A stretch of 50,681 nt of DNA from Planctomycetaceae bacterium (GCA_002709045.1 PAPJ01000007.1:74275-124955), one strand, 5' to 3'; positions 1 to 9,466 are shown, counted from the stretch's first letter. The notes: a model not told the origin generated them from the letters alone. Translations and numbers: made by a program.

Positions 1-231
1 TCCACCCATACCACCCTGGTTTGATTGGCTTGAGGTTGCGCGAGGATCACCTCCGATACCACCGCCTCCGACAAATCCGTCATTCGAAGTCTGGCTGGAA
101 ATCTCACCGCTGGATGAAACTTGACCGCTCTGTCCATTCTGCATGCTTTGATTACCAACTTGACCGTAGGCTAACGGCGCAAATAACAGGACAGACACTG
201 TGATTAGAAGGTATTTTACGAGTGTTAACAT
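1..231 (-). CDS. Secreted Gly/Ser/Gln-rich protein, 5' part only
   Basis: Reading leftwards from an ATG at 231-229, 77 codons stay open to the window edge, so only the N-terminus is present. The first ~23 residues are a typical signal peptide (MLTLVKYLLITVSVLLFAP, then LAYGQ), with likely cleavage after YG. The mature part is low-complexity: Gln, Ser, Asn and Gly rich, with a GGGGIGG stretch. This suggests an exported, flexible or surface-associated protein, but no family is recognisable from this fragment. It is divergent from the gene at 538. Seen: open frame and signal peptide. Inferred: export. Confidence 0.6.
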   Translation of the reverse strand, partial: MLTLVKYLLITVSVLLFAPLAYGQVGNQSMQNGQSGQVSSSGEISSQTSNDGFVGGGGIGGDPRATSSQSNQGGMGG

Positions 232-537
232 TTTTACCTAGCCTATATTGCTTTGGTTTACATTCGGACAACTTTTTAACGAGCACATCCATTATGGTTT
301 AATTCGACATTGGATGATTAAACTGTAAAGTCCGAAATACCGTCTTAATCGATTATATTCTCAAAATGAGTTAATCGCCCCGCATAAACCCAAAATGACT
401 AAAAGTTGCAGTAACTATAATAATTTAACTTTTAAGTTTCCGTTAGATATTTCCCCTCTTACGAAACCTTCGGTAAACTGTGGTGTTAAATAAAAAATAT
501 AAACCCTCGGCTTTTTGGATTGAAGGCAACCGATTAT
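232..537. other. AT-rich divergent intergenic region
   Basis: About 300 bases without a credible gene, lying between two divergent genes for exported proteins, so promoters for both should be here. A perfect TATAAT lies at 416-421 on the plus strand, but no good -35 hexamer sits at the correct distance. No tRNA-like fold or terminator was recognised. Confidence 0.4.
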
Positions 538-2358
538 ATGAATCTCAAGAACAACTCAGCACTACTTGCTTGTCTTTTTGCTCTGATCTTCACTGTTCAA
601 CCCGTCAAAGGAGAACGCCCGAGTGCACCAAAACTTCTTCCATACAATACCGTGGTCTATTTACGCGTAAACGACTTTCCTGCCCTTGGGGATGATTTTC
701 AAAGAACCTCGATGGGCAAAATACGCAATGATGCGACTGTCTCTCCACTGGTTGATCGGCTCTACAATGAGTTCATCAACGCATTTCCACAAATTGAAGA
801 CGAACTGGGCGTAAGCGTCGAGGAATTACTCGAATTGCCCACTGGCGAGGTCGCCATCAGCCTCGCTGTAACGGATACCGGTAGACCGATGTTTGCTTTT
901 ATCGCGGACGTCGGCGACAACGTCGATACAGCAACCACGTTGTTGGAACGAGCCGAGTTTGAACATATCAATAATGCCGGTGACTTATCGCAGGAAATGA
1001 TCGGTGAAACCGAAGTCACCCTTTTTGCCAATCCCGGTGATGATGATGATGTTTATTCCTTCATTAAGGAGGAAACCGTTGTTTTATGCAGTAGCGAACT
1101 GATGGCAACGCATCTCATTAGCGTTTGGGAAGGAACCGCAACCGAACTGGACCGCACGCTTGCTGATAATCGAAAATTCACTGATATCATGCGTAACAGC
1201 GTTGGTGCTGAAGATTTTCAACCACAAATAAGTTTTTACGCCGATCCTCTAACGCTTATCAAATCAACGACTCAGGATAACTTCCAAGCTCAGGCCGCAC
1301 TGGCTTTATTACCGACACTCGGTGTCGACGGATTCAAAGCAGTCGGGGGATCATTAATTGTGGGACCTCCAGGTTTTGACACAATGGCACATTTTCACCT
1401 TTCTCTGGGAAGTCCACGCCGGGGTGTATTTAACCTCCTGACACTCGGCGAGGGTGAACTCAGTGCAGAAGATTGGGTCAGCAACGATATTTCTAATTAT
1501 GGGACTATGTATTGGGATCTGGAGAAAATGTATGCGGAACTAACGACGGTGGTGGACTCCGTTCTGGGAGGCGGTGCTTTTGAAAATCTCGTTGAAGAAA
1601 ATGTTAACACACCAGCAGGAATTAATCTGCAGGAGGATGTCATCGCTCATCTTGCTGGTCGACTCACCTTCGTCCAGCAAGTAGTGGATCCGGATGTATT
1701 GAATGGACAAGCCACTGGCCTTGGATTCAAGCTCAAAGAGCCGGAAGAATTAACCGATTTCATGGATAGTTTTATCGGGGAGAAAGCAGCCTGGATGATT
1801 AAGAAATCCCACAACGGGGTTACCTATTACCAGACTCCAGCAGGGCCGGGAGGGCCACCTCAGCAGGCAGCTCCTGGTCAACCTAATACTCCGCAGCAAC
1901 GCCCGGGTGCCGGTAATTTCAGAAGACCGACCCCAACATTCGCAATCATTGGCGACACCTTTCTTCTATCCGACTCCGAACTCATTGTTTTTAAGGCAAT
2001 TGACACTCATCAAGGAGGAGAGGACCGACTGACTGATGCGGAGGATTTCAAACTGATATTAGATACGGTTCGGTCACAAACGGGCGAATTCAAACCATCT
2101 GCTATTACTTTTAGTCGACCTGAAAAGGGCTTGGAATTCATTTACAATCTTGCTTTGGGTGAAGATGCCCAATCGGCTCTACAGCAAGGTGCTGAAAATA
2201 ATGATTTCCTAAGGACGTTAAATTCAGCGTTTTTGGATCACCCACTTCCACCTTTCGAGGAAATCTCCAAGTATATGGCACCTAGTGGTGGTGTTCTGTT
2301 TAACCGCCCTACCGGCCTACACTTCCTTTCATTTTCACTCAATCCCGAAAATCAATAG
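538..2358 (+). CDS. Large exported protein of unknown function (Planctomycete type)
   Basis: A 606-residue protein with a clear signal peptide (MNLKNNSALLACLFALIFTV, cleavage probably after VKG). The body is a long alpha/beta protein without recognisable catalytic motifs. It contains DUF3352-like features, in which similar exported planctomycete proteins measure as repeated beta units, but I cannot assign it firmly. Residues ~435-467 form a Pro/Gly/Gln-rich linker separating a larger N-terminal from a smaller C-terminal part. I chose ATG 538 because GAAGG lies 11 bases upstream and the signal peptide begins there; a TTG at 520 would add six residues. A good terminator follows at 2385. Function unknown. 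Confidence 0.75.
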   Translation: MNLKNNSALLACLFALIFTVQPVKGERPSAPKLLPYNTVVYLRVNDFPALGDDFQRTSMGKIRNDATVSPLVDRLYNEFINAFPQIEDELGVSVEELLELPTGEVAISLAVTDTGRPMFAFIADVGDNVDTATTLLERAEFEHINNAGDLSQEMIGETEVTLFANPGDDDDVYSFIKEETVVLCSSELMATHLISVWEGTATELDRTLADNRKFTDIMRNSVGAEDFQPQISFYADPLTLIKSTTQDNFQAQAALALLPTLGVDGFKAVGGSLIVGPPGFDTMAHFHLSLGSPRRGVFNLLTLGEGELSAEDWVSNDISNYGTMYWDLEKMYAELTTVVDSVLGGGAFENLVEENVNTPAGINLQEDVIAHLAGRLTFVQQVVDPDVLNGQATGLGFKLKEPEELTDFMDSFIGEKAAWMIKKSHNGVTYYQTPAGPGGPPQQAAPGQPNTPQQRPGAGNFRRPTPTFAIIGDTFLLSDSELIVFKAIDTHQGGEDRLTDAEDFKLILDTVRSQTGEFKPSAITFSRPEKGLEFIYNLALGEDAQSALQQGAENNDFLRTLNSAFLDHPLPPFEEISKYMAPSGGVLFNRPTGLHFLSFSLNPENQ

Positions 2359-2384
2359 TCGGGCATTTCTTAACAAGCTATAAG

Positions 2385-2420
2385 TACGTCGTCCTTGTTT
2401 GAGCAGGGGCGACGTATTTT
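2385..2420 (+). terminator. Rho-independent terminator
   Basis: A 10-bp stem (TACGTCGTCC at 2385-2394 with GGGCGACGTA at 2407-2416, one G-U pair) with a 12-base loop is followed by TTTT. It lies 26 bases after the stop of the exported-protein gene. Confidence 0.75.
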
Positions 2421-2536
2421 CATTACCTTGCCAGATCGACTTGCCTCATCGTAATAGTGTGTTAAAGTTCTAGTAGGGACATTGAACGGCCCGGTTTACT
2501 ATACAACGGCCGGCCAAAACCGCTGAATTTGGAGTA

Positions 2537-2920
2537 TTGCACGAATTGGATGCCTCGCCAAGCCAAACCGTTCTCATCGTAGATGATGATGCTGATATAC
2601 TTGCATCGGTGAGCTATGCTCTGAAACAGGCTGGTTACCACGTCCTCACTGCAGACAACGGCGAAGATGGTCTGGCTCTGGTTAAAACGAACCAACCTGA
2701 CCTTGCAATTCTAGATATGATGATGCCCAAACGAAGCGGTTTTCTGGTAATCGAGGCCTTACGAGAAGAATATACCGATCCTATTCATATCATTATGATG
2801 ACCGCTAATGAAGGTAATCGGCATCAATCTTATGCCGAGCTTTTAGGCGTGGCCGATTATCTACACAAACCGGTGGCAATTGACACGCTGGTCGCCAGAG
2901 TCAATCAATTGCTTGCATAA
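2537..2920 (+). CDS. Stand-alone response regulator receiver protein
   Basis: A 127-residue single receiver (REC) domain without an output domain, as in CheY/Spo0F-type proteins. Visible key residues are the acidic pocket at D16-D18 (VDDD), phospho-acceptor D60 in ILDMMMP, the switch Thr at about 89 (MTANEG) and the conserved Lys at 111 (LHKPV). It should receive phosphate from a histidine kinase and signal through protein contacts. No kinase gene is nearby. The start is uncertain: TTG at 2537 is only two bases after GGAG (2531-2534), whereas TTG at 2546 is 11 bases after it and removes three residues. Confidence 0.85.
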   Translation: MHELDASPSQTVLIVDDDADILASVSYALKQAGYHVLTADNGEDGLALVKTNQPDLAILDMMMPKRSGFLVIEALREEYTDPIHIIMMTANEGNRHQSYAELLGVADYLHKPVAIDTLVARVNQLLA

Positions 2921-2972
2921 CAAATCTCTTAATTCCCTTGCGTAATTGTTTTATTGAAATAGACAGCCAACT

Positions 2973-3809
2973 ATGAATCGTCCACCACACGCACAAAACC
3001 TACCTGATCCTTCTGTCATTCCAGAAGAAGGATGGCACTGTTCTCACTTTTACTACGCTTTCGATCGGGCCGCTCTGCAAAAACTTTCCGGCCGCCAACT
3101 GGTCGCAGCCCGAAAAGAATTCATCGGTATAATTTCCGAAGGAGAGGCTGGTCCGGAACGGTTCCAGTTAAGTATCGTCTCCGGACACAAAGCTGACTTT
3201 GGTCTGATGATCATGGATCCAAACCCGCTTACAATCGACCGAGCGCACCAACGCCTGCTCGGAACCAAACTCGGCGCTGCAATCACCACTACCTACAGTT
3301 TCATTTCAATAACGGAAATCTCCGAATACGTTCCAACAATTGAGCAATACGCCGCCCGGCTGGTTACCGAAGGTGAAGAGGAAGGAAGCCCGACCTATGA
3401 AGCAAAGGTCAATGCCTACAAACAACGGGAACCTATTATGACCAAACAACGTCTGATGCCGGATTTCCCTCAATGGCCGGCAACCTGCTTCTATCCGATG
3501 AATAAAATTCGTATTCCGGACGCCAACTGGTTCATGACGGATTTCTCGGAACGTAATCGGCTCATGGCAGAACATGCACGCAGTGGTATGGGATTCGCCG
3601 GCAAGGTACAGCAGCTTATTACCACTTCAGTCGGACTGGACGACTGGGAATGGGGAGTCACGCTCTGGGCTCGAAATCCGGAATATCTTAAGGACATCGT
3701 CTATGCAATGCGATTTGACGAAGCCAGTGCTAAATATGCTGAATTTGGCCCGTTCTATACCAGCTATATTGCCACAGCCGAAGAAGTTCTGGCACACTGT
3801 GATATCTAA
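2973..3809 (+). CDS. hemQ: Coproheme decarboxylase HemQ (chlorite dismutase family)
   Basis: A 278-residue protein of the chlorite dismutase-like family, of the type that oxidatively decarboxylates coproheme III to haem b, the last step of the coproporphyrin-dependent haem pathway in the cytoplasm. Diagnostic stretches include FYPMNKIR, with Y174 at the place of the catalytic tyrosine, and MAEHARSG, with H201 at the place of the proximal haem ligand. GLDDWEWGVTLW and the C-terminal EFGPFYTSY are also typical. The length fits the family. ATG at 2973 has no strong Shine-Dalgarno. The stop is 21 bases from the convergent YdjY-domain gene. No other haem gene is nearby. Confidence 0.9.
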   Translation: MNRPPHAQNLPDPSVIPEEGWHCSHFYYAFDRAALQKLSGRQLVAARKEFIGIISEGEAGPERFQLSIVSGHKADFGLMIMDPNPLTIDRAHQRLLGTKLGAAITTTYSFISITEISEYVPTIEQYAARLVTEGEEEGSPTYEAKVNAYKQREPIMTKQRLMPDFPQWPATCFYPMNKIRIPDANWFMTDFSERNRLMAEHARSGMGFAGKVQQLITTSVGLDDWEWGVTLWARNPEYLKDIVYAMRFDEASAKYAEFGPFYTSYIATAEEVLAHCDI

Positions 3810-3830
3810 CCAACACACAATCCTATCTGA

Positions 3831-4715
3831 TTAATTATCAGCCGGTCTCGCGGCTGCCGGCGCGCCGTTTGATTCGCTCGATTTAGCTGGCTCTTTACCA
3901 GCTTCAATCGCCTCGGCCCATAGCCTGACGCGTGAAAGGATTTCTGCATTGTCTGTTAATGACCGGGGGGCTTTCTTCGTAACGTCGCCGGGCCGATTCA
4001 CAAGAACCAGGCGAACAGGAGTTTTTAATTCCGGCACTTTATATGCGTTAGCATGATATTCAAGGAAGTTGTTGTCCTTGCTGCTCTCCACCGCAATATC
4101 CATCGTTGCGGTAGGAAAATTAGATACACAAATCAACGATCCATCATCCCCGTAATAACGTTTTTTTCCGGTTGATGCTTCGGTCCAGAATCCACTTCCG
4201 GCAAAAACCCAGGCATGTTCCAGCGTTTTCTTACTACGCCCTTTGGTAACCCAATTCTGAGCAAGTTCGCTACGAATTTTTCCTTTTTCGTCTTTCCAAA
4301 CACAGATAATATCAATTACCGAACCACTTGCCGGTATATATTCCGGGTCAAACTTTACAGGTTTTCCAGTCTTAGCTCCGATTGCAAGCAATGCCGCATG
4401 AACAAACCTTGCTGAAGATTTGACAGCCACGACTGACTCATGTTCCTTCGTCCCCTGAGGACAGGCGAACATCTCCAACGGCCCGTTACGCAAACAAATT
4501 TCTCCATCTGCCACAACCCATTTGCGACTGAGATCCACCCACAATCCGCCATCCGGTAGAAGAGACAGGACCGACGATCCTTTTTGAAGTGTCTTAAATT
4601 GTCCTTTAATTTCAAGCTTTGGTGATTTTGCTTTCACGGCATCCGGTTGTTGCGCAGAGCCAGTACTGATCTGAAAACAAAGCCCTAGTAATACGAGGAT
4701 CATCTTTCGTTTCAT
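3831..4715 (-). CDS. Exported YdjY-domain protein
   Basis: A 294-residue protein with a signal peptide (MKRKMILVLLGLCFQISTGSA). The middle matches the YdjY-domain pattern common in planctomycete exported proteins: HESVVAV, HAALLAIGAKTGKPV, ASGSVIDI, QNWVTKG, WVFAGSGFW, YYGDDGSLICVSNF. No biochemical role is established for this domain. The frame is open further upstream into the previous gene, but ATG 4715 is chosen because the signal peptide starts there. It lies 28 bases after the stop of the unknown 539-residue gene and is probably the last gene of that operon. The C-terminus is Ala/Pro/Ser rich. Confidence 0.8.
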   Translation of the reverse strand: MKRKMILVLLGLCFQISTGSAQQPDAVKAKSPKLEIKGQFKTLQKGSSVLSLLPDGGLWVDLSRKWVVADGEICLRNGPLEMFACPQGTKEHESVVAVKSSARFVHAALLAIGAKTGKPVKFDPEYIPASGSVIDIICVWKDEKGKIRSELAQNWVTKGRSKKTLEHAWVFAGSGFWTEASTGKKRYYGDDGSLICVSNFPTATMDIAVESSKDNNFLEYHANAYKVPELKTPVRLVLVNRPGDVTKKAPRSLTDNAEILSRVRLWAEAIEAGKEPAKSSESNGAPAAARPADN

Positions 4716-4743
4716 GTTTCGGATTCCTGACATTTCTAACCTG

Positions 4744-6363
4744 CTATTCGATCTCGACATACTCGTAAACCGTGCCATCCTCCCGAAACTCACCAAACGC
4801 GAATTCAGAAGAATAGTTCTGACCTAACACTGTACGATTTCCAAACTCAGTAAGTGAACGATAAAGCAACCACTGCTTCTTACCAATTTGAATTCGATAT
4901 CCGCTGGCCACGTCATCGGGTTGTATATCCAATTGTTCGGCAATCGTAAGTTGTCGCCATGTGTATTCTTTCAGACCGGATTTACCATTTAATACGAACA
5001 ACAGCGGAGCGTAGAGGCCGGATGCTTGATCTGCCTGTAAATGATAGTGTATTAATCCATCCTCACTATCTAACTTTCCGTTACGTATTGCTGTTCGCCA
5101 TTCCGATAACGCAAGTGGTATCAACATGGCTTCCGGATTGTCGCTCCAGACAAAGCCTTCACTATGTTCTTCCGCCGGGAAAAATTTAATTCCATCGGCA
5201 CATTGAATTTTTTGTTTCAGTTGGATCTGCGCTCTGTCATCTTTATTTAAAACAACATCGCCGGTCAAAAGCAACTTATCATCCTTTGTCAGTAGCAGAT
5301 GCTTTTGAATCTTCCATCCTGCTGAGTATCGAATTTCCAACTCCAGGTAGTCTGCATCATCATCGCTTTCCCAACATACCTCTTCCCATGAACCCAAAGG
5401 GGGCATTGTTACTCCATCGATGATCAATTCTGATCTAATATTGCCTTGGAATAAAAGACGGCCCCCCGACGCAACATCAATGTACAGATCATGCCGGTCG
5501 ACACGCAGGTACACTTCTCGTCGTTTCTGCCCCCAACCAGTACGCATTACAGTGACACCGGAATCGGAAGAATGCAACGTGGCATCGGGAAGATAGTGAT
5601 CAGGTAGTTGCTTTGATATCTTCTGTTGCGTAAAGCCCAGGCGGTTTGCCAGCCTTTTATCTGAAATATCACCCCCCAATTCCAGCATTAAAGCAACAAA
5701 CGGTTTGGCTAGTTTTATTTCACCGTCAGCCGACAGAGTCGTGACTGATCTCCTACCCGTGGAACAAAGTAGTAACTGACGAACCGACCATTCGTAGGTT
5801 GTTACAAATCTTTTTTTGAGCTTAAGATTTACCTGTTTGGACCGTAAAGCCCTGAAGCACCTAGTCCAGGTAGCGACGATCGCCGCATATTTGGGAAAAT
5901 ACCGCGCTTTAATAACGCCTTCATTATCAAACAGTAGATCGGCAGACTTGTTTAATAATAAAGCCGCTGAACTCATGAGTTGCCGGACTTTGGCGTTATT
6001 AGATGATATTGCCGATAAGACTGCTGGAATCTCCACGCCCGCGATCAAGACATTCCAGGGGTTATTTTCCAACTCATGGTCTTCCAATACCATCTCTGCA
6101 TAGCCTGCCAACGCCGTTAGATCATCGTCTGAAGCTTTACCATGTTCAGCAATAACAGCACACTTATAGGCCGTTTCCAAGGCATTTAAAACAGCTCCTG
6201 CTGATGTATCTTTACGAACAGCGTTCTGCTGCCAACTACGTGCAGGAACATTTTGGTGGCGCATATAATCAGGCAATCCCCAGTACAGCGCATTGGGGAT
6301 ATTACGTAACAGGCCGTGCATTGTATCCTGTTCACAAACCTCTTTTATTGCCTGCTGATTCAC
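4744..6363 (-). CDS. Unknown 539-residue protein (helical N-half, beta-rich C-half)
   Basis: Not assigned to a family with confidence. The N-terminal ~250 residues look alpha-helical, and residues ~270-480 look like a beta sandwich (for example VYLRVDRHDLYIDV, LELEIRYSAGWKIQKHLLL). This alpha-then-beta layout recalls heparinase II/III-type polysaccharide lyases, but I see no decisive active-site motif. No signal peptide is visible. The longest frame starts with GTG at 6363. An ATG at 6321 preceded by AGGA is an alternative that removes 14 residues. It sits 45 bases after yggS and 28 bases before the YdjY gene, so it is probably in one operon with them. Confidence 0.7.
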   Translation of the reverse strand: MNQQAIKEVCEQDTMHGLLRNIPNALYWGLPDYMRHQNVPARSWQQNAVRKDTSAGAVLNALETAYKCAVIAEHGKASDDDLTALAGYAEMVLEDHELENNPWNVLIAGVEIPAVLSAISSNNAKVRQLMSSAALLLNKSADLLFDNEGVIKARYFPKYAAIVATWTRCFRALRSKQVNLKLKKRFVTTYEWSVRQLLLCSTGRRSVTTLSADGEIKLAKPFVALMLELGGDISDKRLANRLGFTQQKISKQLPDHYLPDATLHSSDSGVTVMRTGWGQKRREVYLRVDRHDLYIDVASGGRLLFQGNIRSELIIDGVTMPPLGSWEEVCWESDDDADYLELEIRYSAGWKIQKHLLLTKDDKLLLTGDVVLNKDDRAQIQLKQKIQCADGIKFFPAEEHSEGFVWSDNPEAMLIPLALSEWRTAIRNGKLDSEDGLIHYHLQADQASGLYAPLLFVLNGKSGLKEYTWRQLTIAEQLDIQPDDVASGYRIQIGKKQWLLYRSLTEFGNRTVLGQNYSSEFAFGEFREDGTVYEYVEIE

Positions 6364-6408
6364 CGTTACTATTCACTTCGCCATTGAGAAGGTGTTCTAC
6401 CTGAACGA

Positions 6409-7113
6409 CTATCTGCGCGATAGGCCTTCGAAGAGACTGCTCCCGACCCGGACAATCGTAGCCCCATGTTCAATGGCTATATCATAGTCGCGGCTCATCC
6501 CCATAGAAAGCTCACCAAGTTCTACATTCTCAGGTTTGAACGCCAATAAGCGTTGCTGTAATTCACGCAGAGAGGCAAAATCGGCCGCAGCGCCGTCTAT
6601 TCCTGAATTCAATCCGGCCATTGCCATTAAACCGCGAACCCTGACCGAGGTTAGCTTGGCACATTGCTCAAGAACGGATTCCATTTCTTGTGGTGCAAAC
6701 CCATGCTTGGCTTCTTCCCCTGACACATTAACCTCCAGCAAAACGTCTTGTTTTGTATTGATACGGTCAGCTTCTTTATTTATTTCCTTGAGTAATCGTA
6801 GACTATCTGCGGCATGAAACAGATGAATCAATGGTAACGTTCGGCGAACCTTATTACGCTGCAGGTGACCTATCTGATGCCAGCGAATTGGCAGTTGTTC
6901 GAGCATTGCTGCCTTATCCCATAATTGTTGCGGCCGATTCTCACCAAGATCTAGTAAACCGGCCTCTGCAACTAGCCGCGTTATATCTGCATCAAAGTAC
7001 TTACAAACACCGACCAAGCTGACATCATCAGCTGAGCGTCCTGATTTACGTGCTGCTTCAGCAATATTTTGCTGGACTTTGACAAGATTGTCCGCGATTA
7101 GTGTTAAACTCAT
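6409..7113 (-). CDS. yggS: YggS-family pyridoxal-phosphate homeostasis protein
   Basis: A 234-residue single-domain PLP-binding protein of the YggS/PROSC family, which binds PLP without a known catalytic reaction and affects vitamin B6 and amino-acid homeostasis. The PLP lysine is expected at K38 (VGVCKYF). ENRPQQLWDK, WHQIGHLQRNK, LLEVNVSGEEAKHG and the C-terminal MGMSRDYDIAIEHGATIVRVG are family signatures. Length matches the family. Its ATG overlaps the stop of the upstream TIM-barrel gene by four bases (7110-7113), indicating translational coupling. Confidence 0.92.
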   Translation of the reverse strand: MSLTLIADNLVKVQQNIAEAARKSGRSADDVSLVGVCKYFDADITRLVAEAGLLDLGENRPQQLWDKAAMLEQLPIRWHQIGHLQRNKVRRTLPLIHLFHAADSLRLLKEINKEADRINTKQDVLLEVNVSGEEAKHGFAPQEMESVLEQCAKLTSVRVRGLMAMAGLNSGIDGAAADFASLRELQQRLLAFKPENVELGELSMGMSRDYDIAIEHGATIVRVGSSLFEGLSRR

Positions 7114-7937
7114 CGTTTAGCCCCACTCTCATCGTGCAACCATTTTTGCCATTTTTGAAGCGACTCGATTGTTACCCGCTCTACTTCCGGCGAGGAGATA
7201 AATTCAAACATCATGGGGCCTGAATACCCGTCTTTCAGGAACTCCTGAACCACGGCAGGCCAATCCACTTCACCCTCACAAAGTTCTGTTTCTATAACCC
7301 CCTTATTCGCCTGCTTGACATGCAACATCGAAATAAGGGATTTGTCGATGCGGGTAACAATTTCCACAATTCGCTGAGACTCCCTCGCCAGAGAAAAATT
7401 GGCCGGATCAAAACAAAGCCAAACATTTGCCGTCCGGCTACCGGAACGAACGTTCTGAAATAAATGCCAAAACAGATCCCAACTCTGGAAAGAGTGCTCA
7501 ATTGAAAGGCGAATTCCATCGTCATCCAGATCATCTGCCAGTTGAATCAGACATTCCACGGTCCTATCGAGATTCTCTTCGGCAATCGCATCGTCACTGG
7601 TCACATCAACCAACCGCAAATGCGCATCGCCATTACCGCAGGCCAACGCCACGTCACGGCCTAACTGTAAATCACACGTACTACTATCAAATCGCTCTGC
7701 AAAGAAAGGAAAACTCATCGCATAGTCAAAGCGACAGTTATGATGTGCTTGTGCAATATCCTTCAACTCTTCGAAATGGGGGTTGTTATGCGTTGGCTCC
7801 AACTCTCCCAAAGAACCTTGCCTTAATTCGACATCCCGCATTTGCAGATCAGCGGCATAGGCCACTAAATCGCGCAAGCCGACGTTGTTTTGCAGATAGA
7901 AATTCCAGCAATTACTTACAATTCCGGTATTAAGCAT
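7110..7937 (-). CDS. Sugar phosphate isomerase/epimerase-like TIM barrel
   Basis: A 275-residue protein of the xylose-isomerase-like TIM-barrel superfamily (AP endonuclease 2 fold). Candidate metal-binding or active residues on successive strands are E in DVELRQG, E in LSIEHSF, D in CFDPANF, H in MLHVKQ and E in MMFEF. Planctomycetes hold many paralogues, so substrate cannot be inferred. It is the first gene of a minus-strand run (isomerase-like, yggS, unknown, YdjY) and is divergent from the decarboxylase at 8006, with a 68-base shared upstream region. Confidence 0.82.
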   Translation of the reverse strand: MLNTGIVSNCWNFYLQNNVGLRDLVAYAADLQMRDVELRQGSLGELEPTHNNPHFEELKDIAQAHHNCRFDYAMSFPFFAERFDSSTCDLQLGRDVALACGNGDAHLRLVDVTSDDAIAEENLDRTVECLIQLADDLDDDGIRLSIEHSFQSWDLFWHLFQNVRSGSRTANVWLCFDPANFSLARESQRIVEIVTRIDKSLISMLHVKQANKGVIETELCEGEVDWPAVVQEFLKDGYSGPMMFEFISSPEVERVTIESLQKWQKWLHDESGAKR

Positions 7938-8005
7938 AACTTCCTCTTCTAGCCCCTTGTTTTACCATATAAAACTAATACTTTAAGTTCCCCTCAGGCA
8001 CCTAT

Positions 8006-9466
8006 ATGCAAATCTCCGAAGATAATTCACCGCTGGAACTGACGGCGGAACAGTTGCGACACGACGTCGAGTTGACGCTTGAGTATCTTGGCCGTCATAT
8101 CACGACACTTGATCAGCAACCGGCCTGGTCTTTACCACAGGACGCAACGGATGAAATTAGTCCGCGCGAGAACATACCCACGCAGGCAATCCCTTTGGAA
8201 GACGTTCTTGACGATCTGTTTAATCATCGAATTGATCCCAGTTACAATCCCTCCTGCGGTGGCTATCTGGCGTACGTACCCGGCGGAGGCCTGCCTCATG
8301 CGGCCATCGCCGATTTAATTAGCGGAATCCTCAATAAATTTGTCACATTGTGGCAAGTCGCTCCGGGCTTTGCCAATATCGAGGCTGACGTCATCCAATG
8401 GTTTACAAATCTAATTGGCTATCCCGCCGGAAGTGGTGGATATTTAACCACCGGAGGCTCGATGGCAAACTGGTCTGCTATTGTTACGGCTCGGCGAATT
8501 CTACTTGGTGACGATTTTTTCAAAGGCATTATTTATACCACCGCTCAGGCACACCATAGTGTCTTAAAAGCGGCTGTTCTGGCTGGGTTTCCTGAACGTA
8601 ATATCCGTCGGGTTGACACGATTGACCTGACATTGTCCACTCGGCATCTCGAAGCGTTAATTCAACTGGATAAGCAGAAGGGGTTATTGCCATTTATGGT
8701 TGTCGCCAACGCTGGGACTACCAACACCGGAGCGATTGACCCGCTCGTTGATATTTCCGGTATCTGTAGACATCACAACATGTGGCTTCACACCGATGCC
8801 GCCTATGGCGGATTCTTTATGTTTACGGAGAGAGGCAAAAACGCACTCCGTGGTCTCGAACTCTCGGACTCAGTCACGCTGGATCCCCACAAGGGTCTTT
8901 TTCTGCCTTATGGTACTGGTTGTCTGCTAGTTCGGGACGTCTCTCATCTAGAGTTGGCTCACAAGGTTTCTGCCAAGTATCTCCCGCCGTTTCAAGACGA
9001 AGAAGAAGACGTTGATTTCTGTGGAATCTCACCTGAACTTTCCCGGGACTTTCGCGGCTTACGTATCTGGCTGCCTTTCAAGATTTTCGGTGCAACAACA
9101 TTCGCCAGTTATTTAGATGAAAAATTAGATCTCTCTAGGCTGGCATTTGCAAATATCTCAGCACATCCAAATATCGAAACTATTACTACCCCTACTCTCT
9201 CTACATTTGCATTCCGTTATAAACCAACCGGGCAATTAATTAACGATCCCGAATTAAATGAAATCAATCAGCGTTTTTTAACTGAGCTTAACTCCTCAAA
9301 GCAGTTCCTTCTGTCCTCGACGTATATAAACAACAAATATATGATTCGTATTTGCGTGCTATCTTTTAGAACTCATGAAAAACACATCCATCGATGTCTG
9401 GAAGAAGTCGCTCGTGTCGTGCATCAATTCAACAACTCTCAGCAGTTCAATTCGTTACAATATTGA
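8006..9466 (+). CDS. Group II pyridoxal-dependent amino acid decarboxylase
   Basis: A 486-residue fold-type I PLP enzyme of the aromatic-L-amino-acid / glutamate decarboxylase group. Signatures: YLTTGGSMANWSAI (PLP phosphate binding), AHHSV, VVANAGTTNTGAIDP, WLHTDAAYGG (Asp contacting the PLP nitrogen) and DPHKGLFLPYGTG, with K296 as Schiff-base lysine. It should decarboxylate an amino acid to an amine, but the substrate is not readable from sequence. ATG 8006. The Nramp-like transporter follows after 33 bases on the same strand, so the two may be co-transcribed. Confidence 0.9.
   Translation: MQISEDNSPLELTAEQLRHDVELTLEYLGRHITTLDQQPAWSLPQDATDEISPRENIPTQAIPLEDVLDDLFNHRIDPSYNPSCGGYLAYVPGGGLPHAAIADLISGILNKFVTLWQVAPGFANIEADVIQWFTNLIGYPAGSGGYLTTGGSMANWSAIVTARRILLGDDFFKGIIYTTAQAHHSVLKAAVLAGFPERNIRRVDTIDLTLSTRHLEALIQLDKQKGLLPFMVVANAGTTNTGAIDPLVDISGICRHHNMWLHTDAAYGGFFMFTERGKNALRGLELSDSVTLDPHKGLFLPYGTGCLLVRDVSHLELAHKVSAKYLPPFQDEEEDVDFCGISPELSRDFRGLRIWLPFKIFGATTFASYLDEKLDLSRLAFANISAHPNIETITTPTLSTFAFRYKPTGQLINDPELNEINQRFLTELNSSKQFLLSSTYINNKYMIRICVLSFRTHEKHIHRCLEEVARVVHQFNNSQQFNSLQY

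Noticed and set aside
762..1031. Open frame of 89 codons on the minus strand
   Set aside because: It lies entirely inside the exported-protein gene at 538-2358, has no Shine-Dalgarno and low-complexity Ser composition; a shadow frame.
2462..2695. Open frame of 77 codons on the minus strand
   Set aside because: Overlaps the receiver-domain gene, whose motifs are unmistakable.
4355..4615. Open frame of 86 codons on the minus strand
   Set aside because: Shifted frame inside the YdjY-domain gene without any motif.
7427..7933. Open frame of 168 codons opposite the TIM-barrel gene
   Set aside because: Long but antisense to a conserved protein; composition (His/Arg/Ser rich) is that of a reverse-frame shadow.
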